Below, piece by piece: positions 1 through 5,603 of a stretch of DNA of 5,603 nt. The stretch covers positions 1 through 5,603 of the forward strand of contig JAUYEQ010000586.1 in the NCBI GenBank assembly GCA_030691295.1, in the 5' to 3' direction. How positions within the stretch are numbered: the stretch's first letter is position 1; each line of letters begins with the position of its first letter. The notes beneath the pieces are model-generated. The model was not told where the DNA came from and searched no databases. It was given only the letters and a program-made list of their open reading frames with translations. A program made the translations under genes and the position numbers. The stretch comes from Bacteroidota bacterium. Lineage in GTDB: Bacteria > Bacteroidota > Bacteroidia > Bacteroidales > Prolixibacteraceae.

Positions 1-201
1 ATCCGTAAAGATGCCTTTCTTTTTGGAGAAGCGATGGGGCGTATAGTTGTCGGTGTCGATCTCAAAAAGGTTGATGAATTTGTTGATTTGATGTTGAGTC
101 TGAAAGTGCCATTTTTCGCATTGGGACACGTAACCAAAGGCGAAATAAGAATTGATGATGAATCTTTTGGCTACATTGATAAAATGACGCCATCGAACTA
201 G
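1..201 (+). CDS. purL: Phosphoribosylformylglycinamidine synthase subunit PurL, C-terminal end (5' truncated by window)
   Basis: Frame 1 is open from the window edge to a TAG at 199-201 and gives 66 residues. The stretch FLFGEAMGRIVVGV followed by VPFFALGHVTKGEIRIDDESFG matches, as I recall the family, the last part of the C-terminal AIR-synthase-like domain of PurL. PurL is the ATP-dependent enzyme that converts FGAR to FGAM in the cytoplasm during purine synthesis. The protein stops about seven residues after the DESFG motif. Many relatives carry a longer helical tail here, so this C-terminus may be short. The active site and ATP site lie upstream and cannot be judged. ubiE follows after six bases, which suggests shared transcription. 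PurM, which has a related fold, is less likely because its typical C-terminal sequence is not seen. Confidence 0.8.
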   Translation: MRKDAFLFGEAMGRIVVGVDLKKVDEFVDLMLSLKVPFFALGHVTKGEIRIDDESFGYIDKMTPSN

Positions 202-207
202 CAAATC

Positions 208-933
208 ATGCAAGTTACCCCTTACAAAGATTCGAAACAGCAAAAGAAACAGCAGGTGGAGCAGATGTTTGACAATATCGCTCCACGCTATGATTTCCTG
301 AACCATTTTCTGTCGCTTGGAATCGACAAACTTTGGAGAAAAAAAGCGATCAGTATTCTTTCCGGCTATAATAAAACCGGATCGATACTCGATGTGGCAA
401 CCGGAACAGGCGATTTTGCCATTGCTGCTTCGAAACTAAATCCCTCAAAAATAGTGGCTTTCGACATTTCGGAGCAAATGCTGAATGTTGGACGCGTCAA
501 AGCTGAAAAACTGGGATTAAGCAAATTGATTGAATTCAAAAAGGGCGATTCCGAATCAATGCCTTTTTCTGACCGTCAGTTCGACGCGATTACCGTGGCT
601 TTTGGTGTTCGTAATTTCGAAAATCTGGAAAAGGGTTTGACTGAATTCAACCGGGTTTTAAAACCTGATGGGGTAGTGGTCATCCTTGAGTTTTCGAAGC
701 CAAAGTATTTCCCGTTTAAGCAATTTTATTTCTTTTATTTCTTCACAATACTGCCATTGGTCGGAAAGCTGGTTTCAAAAGACAGTTCGGCCTATTCCTA
801 TTTGCCTGAATCGGTAATGGCTTTTCCCGATGACCAGAAATTTTTATCAGTACTGAAGAATTGCGGATTTTCACGGTCAAAGCAGAAACGGCTTACATTT
901 GGGATAGCAACCATTTACATTGCCCAAAAATAA
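208..933 (+). CDS. ubiE: Demethylmenaquinone methyltransferase (UbiE/MenG family)
   Basis: This cytoplasmic SAM-dependent enzyme methylates demethylmenaquinone to menaquinone, the respiratory quinone expected in Bacteroidota; in species making ubiquinone the same family serves that pathway. The 241 residues match the usual family length. Visible motifs, in order, are VEQMFDNIAPRYDFLN (17-32), the SAM-binding glycine loop DVATGTGD (62-69), the acidic end of strand 2 at VAFDIS (83-88), GDSESMPF (113-120), the UbiE signature FGVRNFEN (132-139) with RVLKPDG (149-155), and YSYLPESV (197-204) in the C-terminal part. An aromatic-rich stretch at about 170-184 (FKQFYFFYFF) is typical of the family and may contact the lipid substrate. 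The ATG at 208 places the first motif at the expected distance. There is no clear Shine-Dalgarno sequence, as is common in this phylum. The gene follows purL closely and precedes porT by 60 bases. Confidence 0.95.
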   Translation: MQVTPYKDSKQQKKQQVEQMFDNIAPRYDFLNHFLSLGIDKLWRKKAISILSGYNKTGSILDVATGTGDFAIAASKLNPSKIVAFDISEQMLNVGRVKAEKLGLSKLIEFKKGDSESMPFSDRQFDAITVAFGVRNFENLEKGLTEFNRVLKPDGVVVILEFSKPKYFPFKQFYFFYFFTILPLVGKLVSKDSSAYSYLPESVMAFPDDQKFLSVLKNCGFSRSKQKRLTFGIATIYIAQK

Positions 934-993
934 TTCGTGCATACAATAATTTAGTAATATTGTGGTTTTACGAACAGTTGAAAATCTTATACT

Positions 994-1752
994 GTGAAGC
1001 GTTACTTTTATATTCTTTTCTTTTTAACGATTGGGCTGAACACGCTGGCGCAAAGGCAGATGGTTAGAAATCTAACCACCTTTGACGACAAACGTCTTCA
1101 TTTTGGCTTTACACTGGCGCTCAATGCGCTCGATTTCGATATTGATCATTATCAAACCATGGATGAGAATCCGAACTTTTTGGATGAAACCATTTGGGGA
1201 GAGAATATAGATGGCAACAGGCAAATACGGGCTGACATCTCAACCCTTACACCTGGTTTTACCGTTGGAATTGTTACCAATTTAAGGATGACAGAATACC
1301 TCGATCTTCGGTTTTTACCCGGGATGTCGTTTGGAGAGCGTAAACTGGTGTACAATATTCCTGTGGAGGATAACAATTCAGGCGATACCGATTTTTACTC
1401 TATCAAATCAACCTTTTTGGATTTTCCGTTGCTGGTTAAATATAAATCGAAGCGGATGAACAACCAAAGGCCTTATTTAATTGGTGGGGTAGCTTATCGC
1501 ATCGATATTTCGAAAACAGGACAGGAAGATTTGGTTCGTCTAAAACCTTTCAGCTCATCTGTTGAAGTTGGTGTTGGATGGGATTCTTACCTTCAGTTTT
1601 TTCGCTTGTCAACCGAATTAAAGTTTAGCTTCGGATTGTCAAATGTATTGGACGAAGGCCCAAAATTAACATCTTCTCAGCCAAAGGTTTATACCAACGC
1701 GCTTTCGAAGCTGACATCAAATATGTTCATATTTAGTTTTCATTTTGAATAA
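994..1752 (+). CDS. porT: PorT family outer-membrane protein of the type IX secretion system
   Basis: PorT (SprT in gliding flavobacteria) is an outer-membrane beta-barrel needed for type IX secretion, first described for gingipain export in Porphyromonas gingivalis. The 252 residues fit the family. Residues 1-20 form a signal peptide: MKRY, a hydrophobic core FYILFFLTIGLNTL, and a likely cut near LAQ. The mature part begins with the family-like KRLHFGFTLALNALDF (33-48). It then shows alternating barrel strands such as GFTVGIVTN (88-96), LDLRFLPGMSFGERKLVY (103-120), FLDFPLLVKYKSK (141-153) and VEVGVGWDSYLQFFRLSTELKF (190-211), and ends in IFSFHFE with an aromatic terminus. The start is GTG at 994: an in-frame TGA lies at 979-981 and the first in-frame ATG is residue 23, after the signal peptide. 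The next gene begins two bases after this stop. Assignment rests on motif memory; a general OMP_b-brl_2 barrel is the alternative. Confidence 0.82.
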   Translation: MKRYFYILFFLTIGLNTLAQRQMVRNLTTFDDKRLHFGFTLALNALDFDIDHYQTMDENPNFLDETIWGENIDGNRQIRADISTLTPGFTVGIVTNLRMTEYLDLRFLPGMSFGERKLVYNIPVEDNNSGDTDFYSIKSTFLDFPLLVKYKSKRMNNQRPYLIGGVAYRIDISKTGQEDLVRLKPFSSSVEVGVGWDSYLQFFRLSTELKFSFGLSNVLDEGPKLTSSQPKVYTNALSKLTSNMFIFSFHFE

Positions 1753-1754
1753 CC

Positions 1755-3317
1755 TTGAAACAAGAAATTAATTTGTCACTTACGCCCAAACAGGCGTCGG
1801 ACGAACAATTCTACAAGCCAATTCTGGCCGAAAAACTTAATATTCCTGAAGAAAGGATACTTCTGATCAACGTCAGGCGAAAGTCGGTTGATGCCCGTCA
1901 ACGTGCTATTCGAGTAAATTTGGGTGTTGAAGTATTTATCGACGAATTACCTTCCGAAGAAAAAATCCGGTTCACTTATGATCTTGTTGACCACAAACCA
2001 TCAGTGATAATAATTGGCGCTGGCCCAGCCGGGCTTTTTGCTGCCTTGCGCCTGATCGAATTGGGTTTTAAGCCGATTATTTTTGAGCGTGGGAAAAACG
2101 TGAGCGACCGTAAAAGGGATATTGCCAAAATTCATCGCGAACATTTGGTCAATCCCGATTCAAATTATGGTTTTGGAGAGGGTGGGGCAGGTACTTTTTC
2201 CGACGGAAAGTTATACACACGGTCGAAAAAACGTGGAGATTTAAGGAAAATACTGGAAGTTTTCTACGCAAACGGTGCGCTTCCCGAAATCCTGATAGAT
2301 GCGCATCCGCACATTGGGACCAACATGCTTCCGGGAATCATTACCAGCATCAGGAATAAAATTCTGGAAGCTGGCGGCGAAATTCATTTCAATAGCCGTG
2401 TGGAGGATCTGATTGTTGAAAATGACCGCTGTTCAGGAATAATGCTTTCGGACACCACGATTGTTGAAGCCGAGGCAGTGATTCTGGCGACGGGTCATTC
2501 CGCACGTGAAATCGTTGAATTACTTTATTCCAAAGGCATTTCCATCGAAGCCAAAACTTTTGCAGTTGGAGTTCGGGTTGAACATCCGCAAACACTCATT
2601 GATTCCATTCAATACAACCAGCCATTGCGCGGACCTTATTTGCCGCCTGCCAGTTATACATTTGTCGAGCAGGTTGAGCAACGCGGTGTTTATTCGTTTT
2701 GTATGTGTCCCGGAGGAATGATTGTTCCCGCGGCCACTGCACCCGGCGAGATGGTTGTGAACGGAATGTCGCCCACGAAGCGGAATACGAATTTTGCCAA
2801 CTCCGGAATGGTCGTCGAAATCAGGCCTGAAGATTTGGCCGAATTCAGGCATTTTGGTGTTTTTGCAGGCCTTGAGTTTCAGCGGAACATTGAACGGTTG
2901 TGCTTTGCGCTGAACGGAAACACCCAGTTTGCCCCGGCACAGCGAATGGCCGATTGTGTGAGTGGTAAATTTTCACTCGTTGTGCCCGAAACCTCCTATC
3001 ACCCCGGATTGGTTTCTGTTCCATTGCACGATAAACTTCCCAAACGAATCAGGACACGTCTTCAGGAAGCATTTGTGCAGATTGATAAAAAAGCGCACGG
3101 ATACCTTACCAACGAAGCAATTGTGGTGGGAGTTGAATCGCGGACTTCTTCGCCAATCCGGATTCCGCGAAGGGAAGATACACTTGAACATGTTAAAATC
3201 CGGGGACTTTATCCCTGTGGCGAAGGAGCCGGTTATTCGGGAGGAATTGTGTCGTCGGCGATGGACGGCGAACGATGTGCCGAAGCATTTGCCGCTAGTT
3301 ACAAACGCAATTTTTGA
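1755..3317 (+). CDS. FAD-dependent oxidoreductase, COG2509-like, substrate unknown
   Basis: This 520-residue protein belongs to a widespread group of uncharacterised FAD-dependent dehydrogenases; I recall very similar Bacteroides proteins. Residues 1-80 form a small N-terminal domain with the KRS/RRKSVDARQR-type motif (41-50). The FAD-binding Rossmann loop is IIIGAGPAGL (85-94), with E111 ending the second strand. It is followed by FGEGGAGTFSDGKLYTR (140-156), DAHPHIGT (182-189), the second FAD motif ATGHSA (245-250), YSFCMCPGG (313-321), and a C-terminal FAD contact YPCGEGAGYSGGIVSSAMDG (486-505). C316, C318 and C488 are candidates for redox or structural roles, which is inference. No signal peptide or membrane segment is seen, so it is probably cytoplasmic. 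The start must be TTG (1755, or 1773): an in-frame TGA lies at 1746-1748 and the first in-frame ATG is residue 191, beyond the FAD loop. It sits two bases after porT, which suggests coupled translation. Its reaction is unknown. Confidence 0.9.
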   Translation: MKQEINLSLTPKQASDEQFYKPILAEKLNIPEERILLINVRRKSVDARQRAIRVNLGVEVFIDELPSEEKIRFTYDLVDHKPSVIIIGAGPAGLFAALRLIELGFKPIIFERGKNVSDRKRDIAKIHREHLVNPDSNYGFGEGGAGTFSDGKLYTRSKKRGDLRKILEVFYANGALPEILIDAHPHIGTNMLPGIITSIRNKILEAGGEIHFNSRVEDLIVENDRCSGIMLSDTTIVEAEAVILATGHSAREIVELLYSKGISIEAKTFAVGVRVEHPQTLIDSIQYNQPLRGPYLPPASYTFVEQVEQRGVYSFCMCPGGMIVPAATAPGEMVVNGMSPTKRNTNFANSGMVVEIRPEDLAEFRHFGVFAGLEFQRNIERLCFALNGNTQFAPAQRMADCVSGKFSLVVPETSYHPGLVSVPLHDKLPKRIRTRLQEAFVQIDKKAHGYLTNEAIVVGVESRTSSPIRIPRREDTLEHVKIRGLYPCGEGAGYSGGIVSSAMDGERCAEAFAASYKRNF

Positions 3318-3318
3318 G

Positions 3319-3364
3319 AGCTTTCCCAAAGTTTTTTCAAGTTTAAATAAACTTTGGGAAAGCT
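3319..3364. terminator. Perfect 16-bp inverted repeat between convergent genes, likely terminator
   Basis: AGCTTTCCCAAAGTTT (3319-3334) is matched exactly by its reverse complement AAACTTTGGGAAAGCT (3349-3364) around a 14-base loop. It begins one base after the oxidoreductase stop codon, where a transcription end is expected, and it also lies downstream of the oppositely oriented trmH gene. The stem is AT-rich at its loop end. Neither strand carries a clear T-run immediately after the stem, so it is not a classical intrinsic terminator. It may instead act as an mRNA 3'-end stabiliser or a bidirectional attenuating hairpin. Confidence 0.6.
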
Positions 3365-3387
3365 TAGTCAAACCGATGCGCATCCGT

Positions 3388-3437
3388 TTCCAAGCCGATG
3401 CGCATCCGATTAAGTTTTTGTGCGCATCGGATTGGAA
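3388..3437. repeat. Imperfect 17-bp inverted repeat joining array units 2 and 3
   Basis: TTCCAAGCCGATGCGCA (3388-3404) pairs with TGCGCATCGGATTGGAA (3421-3437), with a single mismatch (G3394 opposite A3431) around a 16-base loop. Either strand, if transcribed, could form a strong hairpin. The arms include the TGCGCA cores of the second and third array units. A competing shorter pairing, ATCCGAT (3404-3410) with ATCGGAT (3426-3432), is also possible. Confidence 0.7.
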
Positions 3438-3474
3438 TTTCCTGCGCAAAGAAAAAAATCCCCTGCGCAGGAAA
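3438..3474. repeat. Perfect 11-bp inverted repeat joining array units 4 and 5; possible trmH terminator
   Basis: TTTCCTGCGCA (3438-3448) is matched exactly by TGCGCAGGAAA (3464-3474) around a 15-base loop. The loop contains seven A residues (3452-3458), which read as a T-run on the minus strand. The hairpin begins about 26 bases beyond the trmH stop codon on the minus strand, so it may help end or protect the trmH transcript. The T-run lies in the loop rather than after the stem, so a classical intrinsic terminator is not shown. Confidence 0.6.
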
Positions 3475-3499
3475 ATCGGAGGCTTGCTCTTCGTGGAAT

Positions 3500-4261
3500 T
3501 TATTTTCTCCTGAACTCGGAGCAACAAATAGCCGCCGCAATTGCAACATTCAGCGATTCTGGCTGGTTTTCATGGTTCGAAAAGCATGGGATTAGCAATT
3601 TTTGAGTTACCAACCGGCTAATCGGATCAGAAATTCCGTTCCCTTCATTTCCAAGTACTATTATTCCATTGGAAGACAATGTTTGCTGATAAATATTTTT
3701 GCCTTCCAGAAAAGTTCCATAAATGGCAATCCCGTTTTCTGCGGCATTTTTTATGAACACGGAAAGCTCTGTGATTTCAGTTTTTATCCTGAAAATGGCG
3801 CCCATACTTGCCTGCACTACTTTCGTATTAAAAACATCAACGGTATTTTCAGAACAAACGACATGGTTAATGCCATACCAGTCTGCGATGCGAAGAATAG
3901 TTCCCAGATTTCCCGGATCCTGAATAAAATCAAGCGCCAGGCAAAGATCCTTTTTTAGATTTATTTCAGGATAAATATTTACTGGCTGACGAACAATTGC
4001 CAGTGCATCCTGGGGATTTTGAAGCAGACTGGCTTTTGATATTGATTCGTTGTCGGTTTCTATCAGTTCTTTTGCACGAATGCTGATCTCCGGATGTTGA
4101 TTTGCAAATTCGGAAGTGCAAACCAAGAGTTCAATTTCAAAACCCGAACGAATAGCTTCTTCCACCATTTTATTGCCTTCTACCAAAAAAATGCCCGATT
4201 CGTCCCTGTTTTTCTTTCGGTTCAGCGATTGAATCAATTTAATCTTGTTCTTGCTCAACAT
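3500..4261 (-). CDS. TrmH/SpoU family RNA 2'-O-methyltransferase
   Basis: This SPOUT-class enzyme transfers a methyl group from SAM to a ribose 2'-OH of tRNA or rRNA; the exact target site cannot be read from the sequence. The 253 residues are normal for the family. An N-terminal substrate-binding domain opens with MLSKNKIKLIQSL and FLVEGNKMVEEAI (25-37). The C-terminal catalytic domain shows motif 1 DPGNLGTILRIADWYG (115-130) with N118 and the expected catalytic R124, motif 2 IVLGNEGNGIS (201-211) with E206, and motif 3 ESLNVAIAAAICCSEFRR (235-252), which build the knotted SAM site. All key residues are present. The gene is convergent with the FAD oxidoreductase across a repeat-filled gap and divergent from tamL, with 94 bases between the two starts. 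The N-terminal ATG fits the family start. I leave the symbol blank because several paralogues usually exist. Confidence 0.92.
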   Translation of the reverse strand: MLSKNKIKLIQSLNRKKNRDESGIFLVEGNKMVEEAIRSGFEIELLVCTSEFANQHPEISIRAKELIETDNESISKASLLQNPQDALAIVRQPVNIYPEINLKKDLCLALDFIQDPGNLGTILRIADWYGINHVVCSENTVDVFNTKVVQASMGAIFRIKTEITELSVFIKNAAENGIAIYGTFLEGKNIYQQTLSSNGIIVLGNEGNGISDPISRLVTQKLLIPCFSNHENQPESLNVAIAAAICCSEFRRK

Positions 4262-4295
4262 CGTTTTAAAATTTTCGTTCTAATTGGTAAAAATA

Positions 4296-4323
4296 AAAAG
4301 GTATAAATGATATGCGAACCAAA
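4296..4323 (-). promoter_or_regulatory. Possible promoter for the RNA methyltransferase gene
   Basis: On the minus strand, TTTG (4323-4320) is followed after 16 bases by TACCTTTT (4303-4296). This differs by one base from the Bacteroidota -7 consensus TAnnTTTG, and the -33 spacing is slightly short. It would give a leader of roughly 30 bases before the ATG at 4261. The fit is weak. Confidence 0.25.
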
Positions 4324-4340
4324 TGCTGTGTTTATTTTTG
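4311..4340 (+). promoter_or_regulatory. Bacteroidota-type promoter for tamL
   Basis: TATTTTTG (4333-4340) matches the phylum's -7 consensus TAnnTTTG exactly. Eighteen bases upstream is TATG (4311-4314), one change from the -33 TTTG. Transcription would start near 4346, only about ten bases before the tamL ATG, giving a very short leader with no room for a Shine-Dalgarno sequence. Its place in a divergent gap supports the call. Confidence 0.45.
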
Positions 4341-4355
4341 TAAAAACTGAATTTC

Positions 4356-5603
4356 ATGATGTTGTTTGTCCGTAACAGATTTTTTAATGCCGGAAGTTTC
4401 ATTCTTTTATTGGGAATAGTACTTCTTAGCTCATGCAATTCAACCAAATTTGTGCCCGAAGGTAAATATCTTCTGAATAAAGTTACTGTTAAAGTTGATA
4501 ACAAGAATATCAAAAAGGAGGATATCAAAACTTACGTCCGACAGAAGGAAAATCTGAAGATTTTAGGTTTGATGAAATTTCATTTATGGGTTTACAATTT
4601 GTCGTCGGTAAAAAAGGAAGATGGCTGGCTGAAAAGGATTGGAGAAGAACCTGTTATTTACGAACAAATTCAATCGCAGCGAAGCAAGGAACAATTTCAG
4701 ATTTACCTGAAGAACAAAGGATATTACGATGCTTCAATAAAAGATACGCTTGTTTATGGTTCGAATGAAAAAAAACTGAACCTCATTTATACGATTGAAG
4801 TTGGGAGACCATATCTGATCCGCAATTACGTTTATTCATTAAAAGACGAAAATTTACGCGGACTTATAATGGAAGATTCCATTAATCAACTGCTTCACTC
4901 CGGTGATATTTTCGACCTGGATATCCTGAACTCCGAACGGCAACGAATTGCGCGGAACCTTCATAATGCCGGATTTTACAAATTCACTGAAGAATTTATA
5001 ACTTTTACCGCCGATAGCAATTTATTCAACCATCAGGTCGATCTGAAGATAAATATTGATGATGCATCGCAGCGGAATGACTCAAATGTTGTGATTCCAC
5101 ATCAAAAATATAAAATCAGGAATTTTCTAATAAATCCAACCTTCAAGACACCCGACCTTACCGGAAATCTGACGGAAATGCAGGTGGATACGCTGGTTGT
5201 GAATGATTATATTTTTACTTATTCAGGAAAGTTAAAATACAAGCCCGGTTTGTTTTCCAATATAAACCGGATGCGAGACAGTACTTATTACAGTTTGCAA
5301 AATACTGAAAAGACCTATCGTGCATTGAACCGGTTAAAACAATTCAAGGTTATTAATATTGGTTTTCTGGAGACGAGTATGTTTGACAGCGATTCTGTTC
5401 CGCTGCTCGATTGCCGTATGCAGTTGTCGCCTTTACCGCGTCAGAATTTTTCTGTCGACGTAGAGGGGACGAACTCTTCAGGTAATCTTGGGGTGGCGGG
5501 TAATTTTAATTTTCAGCACCGCAATGTTTTTGGAGGCGCCGAAGTTTTTGATTTTCAGGTAAGAGGAGCGCGCGAACGTCAACAGGCACTAATTGACAAC
5601 AGC
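4356..5603 (+). CDS. tamL: TamL, Omp85/BamA-like outer-membrane lipoprotein (3' truncated by window)
   Basis: The frame is open from ATG 4356 to the window end and gives 416 residues, about half of the roughly 750-850 usual for the family. Residues 1-27 are a lipoprotein signal: basic start, hydrophobic FILLLGIVLL, and lipobox LSSC with C27 as the lipidated residue. The mature chain begins STKFVPEGKYLLNKV, typical of the group. KFHLWVYNL (74-82) and RIGEEPVIYE (94-103) are further family motifs. Residues about 40-355 look like successive POTRA domains, for example RPYLIRNYVYSL (151-162), KYKIRNFLI (251-259), and YRALNRLKQFKVINIGF (321-337). The Omp85 barrel starts near 365 with FSVDVEGTNSSGNLGVAG and FQHRNVFGGAE. 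Omp85 proteins insert or remodel outer-membrane proteins; TamL is thought to pair with a TamB-like protein. A second ATG follows directly at 4359. It is divergent from the RNA methyltransferase gene and has its own promoter candidate. Confidence 0.9.
   Translation, partial: MMLFVRNRFFNAGSFILLLGIVLLSSCNSTKFVPEGKYLLNKVTVKVDNKNIKKEDIKTYVRQKENLKILGLMKFHLWVYNLSSVKKEDGWLKRIGEEPVIYEQIQSQRSKEQFQIYLKNKGYYDASIKDTLVYGSNEKKLNLIYTIEVGRPYLIRNYVYSLKDENLRGLIMEDSINQLLHSGDIFDLDILNSERQRIARNLHNAGFYKFTEEFITFTADSNLFNHQVDLKINIDDASQRNDSNVVIPHQKYKIRNFLINPTFKTPDLTGNLTEMQVDTLVVNDYIFTYSGKLKYKPGLFSNINRMRDSTYYSLQNTEKTYRALNRLKQFKVINIGFLETSMFDSDSVPLLDCRMQLSPLPRQNFSVDVEGTNSSGNLGVAGNFNFQHRNVFGGAEVFDFQVRGARERQQALIDNS

Larger units (their letters stand above)
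3369..3480. repeat. Phased array of five palindromic TGCGCA cores with about 22-base period
   Basis: TGCGCA starts at 3377, 3399, 3421, 3443 and 3464, giving spacings of 22, 22, 22 and 21 bases, close to two helical turns. The 15-16 base spacers differ. The first two units share 18 bases apart from one change, CAAACCGATGCGCATCCG (3369-3386) and CAAGCCGATGCGCATCCG (3391-3408). Unit 3 carries the same flank inverted (TGCGCATCGG, 3421-3430). Unit 5 is a 10-base palindrome CCTGCGCAGG (3462-3471). Only one other TGCGCA was noticed in the window, at 2300. The array fills most of the gap between the converging oxidoreductase and trmH genes. It could be a set of protein-binding sites, a folded 3'-end structure, or a family of dispersed intergenic repeats. 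The sequence alone does not decide between these. Confidence 0.8.

Noticed and set aside
894..901. TACATTTG, an exact -7 match inside ubiE that could drive porT
   Set aside because: No acceptable -33 TTTG lies at the right distance, and an exact match to this short motif is expected by chance in a window of this size.
955..962. TAATATTG before porT as a promoter -7 element
   Set aside because: It has one mismatch and no convincing -33 partner, so an independent porT promoter is not supported.
3369..3480. Possible CRISPR array
   Set aside because: The conserved unit is only six bases, the spacers are 15-16 bases, and no cas gene is in the window. These dimensions are far from those of CRISPR repeats.
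2962..3527. Long open frames on both strands over the end of the oxidoreductase gene and the repeat gap (plus 2962-3513, minus 2973-3527)
   Set aside because: They overlap a well-supported gene in other frames and run through the hairpins and the TGCGCA array. Their translations resemble no family I know.
3602..3958. Plus-strand 118-residue open frame
   Set aside because: It is antisense to the RNA methyltransferase gene, whose catalytic motifs are intact, and has no recognisable family features.
4280..4528. Minus-strand 82-residue open frame over the tamL start
   Set aside because: It lies antisense to the tamL signal peptide and covers the divergent promoter region; no protein family is recognisable.

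Overview
The window reads as chromosomal DNA of a Bacteroidota bacterium. The evidence is a PorT-type outer-membrane protein (a type IX secretion marker of this phylum), an Omp85 protein with a lipoprotein signal (TamL, also a Bacteroidota speciality), a TAnnTTTG-type promoter -7 element before tamL, weak or absent Shine-Dalgarno sequences, and moderate base composition with AT-rich gaps. I cannot assign a genus; a Bacteroidales or Marinilabiliales-like lineage is a guess.

Layout: (1) positions 1-201 hold the 3' end of purL (purine synthesis). (2) 208-933 is ubiE/menE-type menaquinone methyltransferase, six bases after purL. (3) 994-1752 is porT, with a GTG start and a signal peptide. (4) 1755-3317 is a large FAD-dependent oxidoreductase of the COG2509 type, two bases after porT and with a TTG start. 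These four genes run rightward and are probably co-transcribed at least in part. (5) 3318-3499 is a convergent gap. It holds a perfect 16-bp inverted repeat and then five copies of the palindromic hexamer TGCGCA spaced 22, 22, 22 and 21 bases apart. (6) 3500-4261, on the minus strand, is a TrmH/SpoU-family RNA 2'-O-methyltransferase. (7) 4262-4355 is a divergent promoter region. (8) 4356 to the window edge, on the plus strand, is the first half of tamL: lipobox, POTRA-like region and the first strands of the barrel.

The genes combine core metabolism (purines, menaquinone, RNA modification) with two outer-membrane biogenesis functions, type IX secretion (PorT) and the Tam-like system (TamL). 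From memory, ubiE, porT/sprT, an RNA methyltransferase and an Omp85 gene also lie close together in other Bacteroidota, so most of the window looks like ancestral core synteny. The FAD oxidoreductase may be a lineage-specific addition.

The most unusual element is the helically phased TGCGCA array at about 3369-3480. No coding gene explains it, its spacers differ from one another, and neighbouring units can fold together into hairpins. I know of no function for it. I saw no mobile element, tRNA, rRNA or classical CRISPR array.
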